Shown here piece by piece: positions 60,907 to 64,000 of a stretch of 64,000 bases of DNA. The stretch is from Micromonospora sp. WMMA1363 (GTDB lineage: Bacteria; Actinomycetota; Actinomycetes; Mycobacteriales; Micromonosporaceae). Position 1 is the stretch's first letter. The number at the start of each line of letters is the position of its first letter. The DNA lies in the NCBI RefSeq assembly GCF_030345795.1, contig NZ_JAUALB010000001.1:1049001-1113000 (forward strand), in the 5' to 3' direction. Made by a program: the position numbers and the translations under genes. The notes below the pieces were generated by a model. The model saw only the letters and a list, made by a program, of their open reading frames with translations. It was not told the origin of the DNA and made no database searches.

Positions 60907-60977
60907 CGATCGTGCACCTCCTTCCCGGTGAATGAACGCCGCATTTGCCGCTGATCGGGGCCGAAAGTGCACGATCG
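60907..60977. repeat. Long-spaced 11-bp inverted repeat in the intergenic region
   Basis: CGATCGTGCAC at 60907-60917 and GTGCACGATCG at 60967-60977 are perfect inverted repeats 49 bp apart, directly after the ABM gene. It may be a terminator-like or REP-like intergenic element. The whole 60891-61251 gap otherwise holds only promoter-like features. Confidence 0.6.
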
Positions 60978-61180
60978 TGGAGTGTGGTGGGTGGGTATGG
61001 ACGCGGCGCCATCGGCTGTCCGGGTGGCCGGGAACGCCGTACGCACGAGGCGTCATCCGGCGGTTACCCAGTGCTGGCGTACGCGCCTGACTCTGCCCCT
61101 CGAAGTGGCTGTCGGCAATCCGGCCAACCGCCTTTTCTGATCTAGCCATTTGCACCTGGCAATGGCGTGGAGGGCTGTCG

Positions 61181-61186
61181 TAGGGT
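61181..61186 (+). promoter_or_regulatory. -10 candidate TAGGGT upstream of the acyl-AMP ligase gene
   Basis: TAGGGT lies 65 bp before ATG 61252. No clear -35 stands at 17-18 bp. The leader contains GGGC, six bases, GCCC around 61218-61231. It suggests that the second PKS module has its own promoter. Confidence 0.35.
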
Positions 61187-61251
61187 CAGCCGCAACACCC
61201 CGACGGTTGCCTCCTATGGGCTTGTATGCCCTGTTTCGTGCTGGGCGGTGA

Positions 61252-62658
61252 ATGGCAGTGAGTGCGGCCCCCTCGACCGAATGTCCTAAAGCGATGGACC
61301 CTGGCTGGGTTGACGGTCTGCTGTTTGTCGGCCGACCGACCGATGTCTGTCTCCGCTTGCCCGACCCGGTCGACCGGGCCACACTGCACCGGTTGGTCAC
61401 CGAGGCGCAGGCCCGCCTCGCCACCGCCGGGCTTCGTCCCGGTGGCGCCGCCGCGCTGCGGATGCCGCCGTCACTGGCGTACGTGGTGAACCTGCTCGCC
61501 ACCTGGCGCAGCGGAGCGCAGGCGATCCTGCTCGACCACCGCCTCACCGACCATGAGGTGGATCGCGCGCTGAACCGGCTCACCCCGCAGGTGGTCGTCG
61601 CGCCGGTCCGCACCGGCGGTGGGGCGCTGCGGATCTTCGTCGACGTCACCGAGGGCGTCACCGGGTACGCCGACCGCCCGGCGGTCAGCGGCCACGCCGT
61701 GATCCAGCTCAGCTCCGGCTCCACCGGCCCGTCCAAGGTGATCGGTAGGACCGCCGCCGACCTGGTCGCCGAGGTGCACCGCTACACCCACATCGACGGG
61801 GTGGCGCTGCCCGGTGAACGGATCATCCTGCTCCCGTCGATGGTGCACGTACTCGGTCTCGTCGGCGGTCTGCTCTATGGCCTGCACGCCGGCGTCGAAC
61901 TGGTCCCGCCGGAGCGGCTCGGCGGCGACGCGGTGCTCGCGGCGATCGCCGCCGGCGACACCCCGGCCACGGTGCTGGGTGTGCCATTCCACATCGGACT
62001 CCTCGCCGCCACCCATCCCCAGCGCCCACTTCCGCAGTTCAAACGGATGACCACCGGCGGTGAACTGGTGTCCGAAGCCACCGCCCGGGCCTTCACCGAC
62101 CGGTTCGGTGTCCCGCTCGGCAACATGTACGGGATGACCGAGGTCGGCGTCATCGGCACCGACCTGTACGGGCGGCACCGGCCGGCGATCGTTCCCGCCC
62201 CCGGCACCGAGGTCCGCGAGGTCGGCGGTGAACTCCGGGTGAACTGCCCCGCCTCACCGTATGTCGGCCTCAGCGACCCGACCCGATGGTCCGACGGTTG
62301 GCTGCACACCCGCGACGCCGGCACGGTCGACCCGGACACCGGCCTGGTCACGGTGCGCGGCCGGCTCGACTCGCAGGTCTCAGTGGGCGGCATGAAGGTC
62401 GACCTGACCGAGGTCGAGACCGCTGTCGCCGAACTGCCGGGCGTGGCCGCCGCCGTGGTGGTCTGGGACGGCGGCATCACCGCCTACGTGCAGCCGGCCG
62501 GGCCGCTGTCGGAGGAGACGCTGGACAAGCTGCTCGCCGAGCGGCTGGCCGGTTACAAACGCCCGCGCACCCTGCGCCTGCTCGATCAGCTGCCCCGCAC
62601 CACCACCGGCAAGCTGGTCCGCTCGATCGACGCGCTGCGGACGGCGGGCACGCCGTGA
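61252..62658 (+). CDS. Acyl-AMP ligase / acyl-CoA synthetase of the second PKS module
   Basis: A 468-residue ANL-family enzyme. A3 motif IQLSSGSTGPSKVIGRT, A5 MYGMTEVGVIGTDLYG, A7 GWLHTRDAGTVDPDTG, A8 GRLDSQVSVGGMKVDLTEVE and the A10 catalytic Lys in RTTTGKLVRSIDAL are all visible. It probably activates a starter acid and loads it on one of the discrete ACPs encoded at 63315 and 63581, the role of ligases in aryl-polyene and related reducing type II PKS clusters. The N-terminal domain is short. Its 3' end overlaps the convergent PPTase gene by 73 bp. Confidence 0.88.
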   Translation: MAVSAAPSTECPKAMDPGWVDGLLFVGRPTDVCLRLPDPVDRATLHRLVTEAQARLATAGLRPGGAAALRMPPSLAYVVNLLATWRSGAQAILLDHRLTDHEVDRALNRLTPQVVVAPVRTGGGALRIFVDVTEGVTGYADRPAVSGHAVIQLSSGSTGPSKVIGRTAADLVAEVHRYTHIDGVALPGERIILLPSMVHVLGLVGGLLYGLHAGVELVPPERLGGDAVLAAIAAGDTPATVLGVPFHIGLLAATHPQRPLPQFKRMTTGGELVSEATARAFTDRFGVPLGNMYGMTEVGVIGTDLYGRHRPAIVPAPGTEVREVGGELRVNCPASPYVGLSDPTRWSDGWLHTRDAGTVDPDTGLVTVRGRLDSQVSVGGMKVDLTEVETAVAELPGVAAAVVVWDGGITAYVQPAGPLSEETLDKLLAERLAGYKRPRTLRLLDQLPRTTTGKLVRSIDALRTAGTP

Positions 62659-63299
62659 CCGGTCCGCTGCACATCCTCGCCGACGACCACCGCCACCTCG
62701 CCGCCGACCACCGCCACCGCCAGGACCAGGTCGCCGTCGCACACCGGATGGCCGACCAGCACCCCGGCGGCACCGGGCACCGGGCGCGGCGGACCATCGA
62801 CGGGCACCGGCATCCGCCGGCGCAGGCCACCGTCGCGCAGCCCGACGCCAAGCGCCTTGCCGACGGCCTCCTTCGCGGTCCACAGCCGCAGGAAGTCCCG
62901 GTTCCGGCCGGCCGCGGGTCGACCGGCGAGCCAGGCCGCCTCGGTCGGGGCGTACCAGCGCCGGGCCAGGTCCAGCGCGGGCAACGGGCGGCACCGCTCG
63001 ACGTCCACGCCGACCGGTCCGCCGGCGCGGACCGCGACCACCACCAGCCCACCGGTGCGGCTGACGCTCACCGGCAGCTCGACCGGCCCGGCGGAACGGC
63101 CCACATCGGACGGCTCGCCGATGCGGACCAGCGGGACCCCGCCGGGCCGGTGCGCCGGAACGAGTTCCGCCTCGGGGCGACCCAGCAGCGCGGCGGCGGC
63201 CCGCCGCAGCAGCCGGCCGGCCGAGGCCGGCCGATCGCCGGTGCCCCCGCCGACCCACACGTACACGGTGTCCCGATCGGGCACCGGTAGCTGGCTCAC
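62586..63299 (-). CDS. Sfp-type 4'-phosphopantetheinyl transferase
   Basis: A 237-residue Sfp/Gsp-type transferase that converts apo-ACPs to holo form with CoA. Motif 2 is VGVDVERCRPLPALDL (metal-binding Asp and Glu) and motif 3 is FLRLWTAKEAVGKALGVGLR. It lies antisense to its neighbours: it converges on the ligase gene (73-bp overlap of 3' ends) and is divergent from the ACP gene 15 bp away. Having its own transferase suggests that the cluster's ACPs are modified locally. Confidence 0.9.
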   Translation of the reverse strand: MSQLPVPDRDTVYVWVGGGTGDRPASAGRLLRRAAAALLGRPEAELVPAHRPGGVPLVRIGEPSDVGRSAGPVELPVSVSRTGGLVVVAVRAGGPVGVDVERCRPLPALDLARRWYAPTEAAWLAGRPAAGRNRDFLRLWTAKEAVGKALGVGLRDGGLRRRMPVPVDGPPRPVPGAAGVLVGHPVCDGDLVLAVAVVGGEVAVVVGEDVQRTGHGVPAVRSASIERTSLPVVVRGS

Positions 63300-63314
63300 G
63301 GAAAGAGGTTAACG

Positions 63315-63581
63315 ATGAGAGCCGAGGTCCGCACCTACGTCATCGAGCAGCTGGTCGACATGAACTACGACGTGGAGGAGATCGACGACGACACGACCCT
63401 GGGCCCGTCCGGGGTGGACCTGGAATCCCTCGCCCTCGCCGACCTGGCCGTCCGGATCGAGGACCGGTACGGGCTGACGTTCGCCGACGACGAGTCGGAG
63501 AAGCTGGCCCTGATGACCGTGGGCGAGTTCACCGCGATGGTCGCCGACCGGGTCGCCGGGGCGACGAGCGACCACTCCTGA
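63315..63581 (+). CDS. Discrete acyl carrier protein
   Basis: An 88-residue ACP. Helix 1 (RTYVIEQLVDMNYDVEEIDD) is followed by the modification site GVDLESLALADLAVRIEDRY, where Ser38 is in an ESL context, as in reducing type II PKS/aryl-polyene ACPs, not the DSL of the aromatic ACP at 56727. The C-terminal helix is typical. It overlaps the next ACP-like gene by one base (TGATG). Confidence 0.9.
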   Translation: MRAEVRTYVIEQLVDMNYDVEEIDDDTTLGPSGVDLESLALADLAVRIEDRYGLTFADDESEKLALMTVGEFTAMVADRVAGATSDHS

Positions 63582-63826
63582 TGGCCGATCAGCCCGACCT
63601 GGGGCGAGCCGACCTGGTGACCATGCTCGCCGAACTGACCGACAGACCCGCCACCGACGTGCCCGAGCGGCTCGGCTCGATGGAGCTGGCCTGGCTCGTG
63701 CACCTGGTCGAGCAGCGCTACGACCGGCGGCTCGACCTCACCGACGACCAACTCGCCGGGATCCGCACCGTAGACGATGCCCTGGCGGTCTTCCGGACCT
63801 CGCTGACCGTCGCCGCCGATGGCTGA
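63581..63826 (+). CDS. Second, divergent acyl carrier-like protein
   Basis: An 81-residue acidic helical protein. RADLVTMLAELTDRPATDVP looks like ACP helix 1, and ERLGSMELAWLVHLVEQRYD takes the place of the modification loop, with Ser33 in a GSM context rather than DSL. The fold matches tandem ACP partners seen in reducing type II PKS loci. Whether Ser33 is phosphopantetheinylated is uncertain. It overlaps the ACP before and the ketosynthase after it. Confidence 0.75.
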   Translation: MADQPDLGRADLVTMLAELTDRPATDVPERLGSMELAWLVHLVEQRYDRRLDLTDDQLAGIRTVDDALAVFRTSLTVAADG

Positions 63827-64000
63827 CCGGAGCGGCGTCCAACTCACCGGTGTCCACGCGAGCAGCGCCCTCGGCCGCGGCGCCGAAGCGCAGCTCGCCG
63901 GGGTGCTCGCGGGGATCCCCACGTTCCGGCCGGTACGCCGGTTCGACACCTCCTCCCGCCGAGTCGACGCCGCCGCCACGTTGCCGGAGGTCGGCGACCT
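63819..64000 (+). CDS. Beta-ketoacyl synthase, N-terminal fragment cut by window edge
   Basis: The first 60 codons read VQLTGVHASSALGRGAEAQL, AGVLAGIPTFRPVRRFDTSS and RRVDAAATLPEVGDL, the opening of a ketosynthase (strand 1, SALG loop, FDTS region). The active site lies beyond the window. Start ATG 63819 overlaps the ACP-like stop by 8 nt. It would be the KS of the second PKS module. Confidence 0.75.
   Translation, partial: MADRSGVQLTGVHASSALGRGAEAQLAGVLAGIPTFRPVRRFDTSSRRVDAAATLPEVGD

Overview
The window is very GC-rich. It uses many GTG starts, has start/stop overlaps of 1 to 4 nt, leaderless -10 boxes and a SARP regulator, and carries a spore-pigment-type type II PKS. This points to a filamentous actinobacterium, most likely of the Micromonospora/Salinispora group. 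The genus is inferred from gene content and from a repeat type I associate with that group; no database search was made.

Layout. 1-12125 is a mixed housekeeping and accessory stretch: a CPBP protease with a probable frameshift, two GT-C mannosyltransferases, three MFS transporters, a LysR/MFS divergent pair with an operator-like palindrome, an ADP-ribosylglycohydrolase, a Nudix hydrolase, and two gene remnants (a RelE/ParE toxin tail and a serine-hydrolase piece). 12345-29070 is one long rightward cobalamin operon behind a B12 riboswitch. It runs cobN, a fused ChlI/ChlD-type chelatase, cobO, cobB, cobI, cobM, cbiD, cobL, cbiG-cobJ, a ferredoxin, a 37-codon small gene, cobH and cbiX, nearly all translationally coupled. 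29143-32100 holds two crcB fluoride-channel genes, paaK and a PaaI-type thioesterase.

32104-38565 is a regulatory island. A large LuxR (LAL-type) ATPase lies between a nucleotide cyclase/ATPase and a DUF5995 gene. The two flanking genes share a near-identical upstream element at the same distance from their starts. 38875-43349 carries a conserved hypothetical, an APC permease with a frameshift, and a secreted beta-helix protein containing a 36-bp coding minisatellite. 43477-48081 is an ABC exporter divergent from a NarL-type two-component system, with a perfect palindrome between them. 48366-49346 encodes a membrane-anchored helix-hairpin-helix protein.

49563 to the right edge is a polyketide gene cluster that continues past the window. 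Its left part resembles the whiE/spore-pigment family: FAD hydroxylase, two TcmI-like cyclases, SARP, cupin, KS-alpha, chain-length factor, a fused ACP-aromatase/cyclase, and an ABM protein, together with a dedicated acetyl-CoA carboxylase (AccDA fusion, AccB, AccC). Its right part (acyl-AMP ligase, phosphopantetheinyl transferase, two further discrete ACPs and the start of another ketosynthase) looks like the highly reducing type II PKS/aryl-polyene class. The working model is that malonyl-CoA made by the local carboxylase feeds the aromatic PKS, and that the second module makes an acyl chain that is either a starter/side chain or a separate product. This hybrid arrangement is the best candidate here for an undescribed system.
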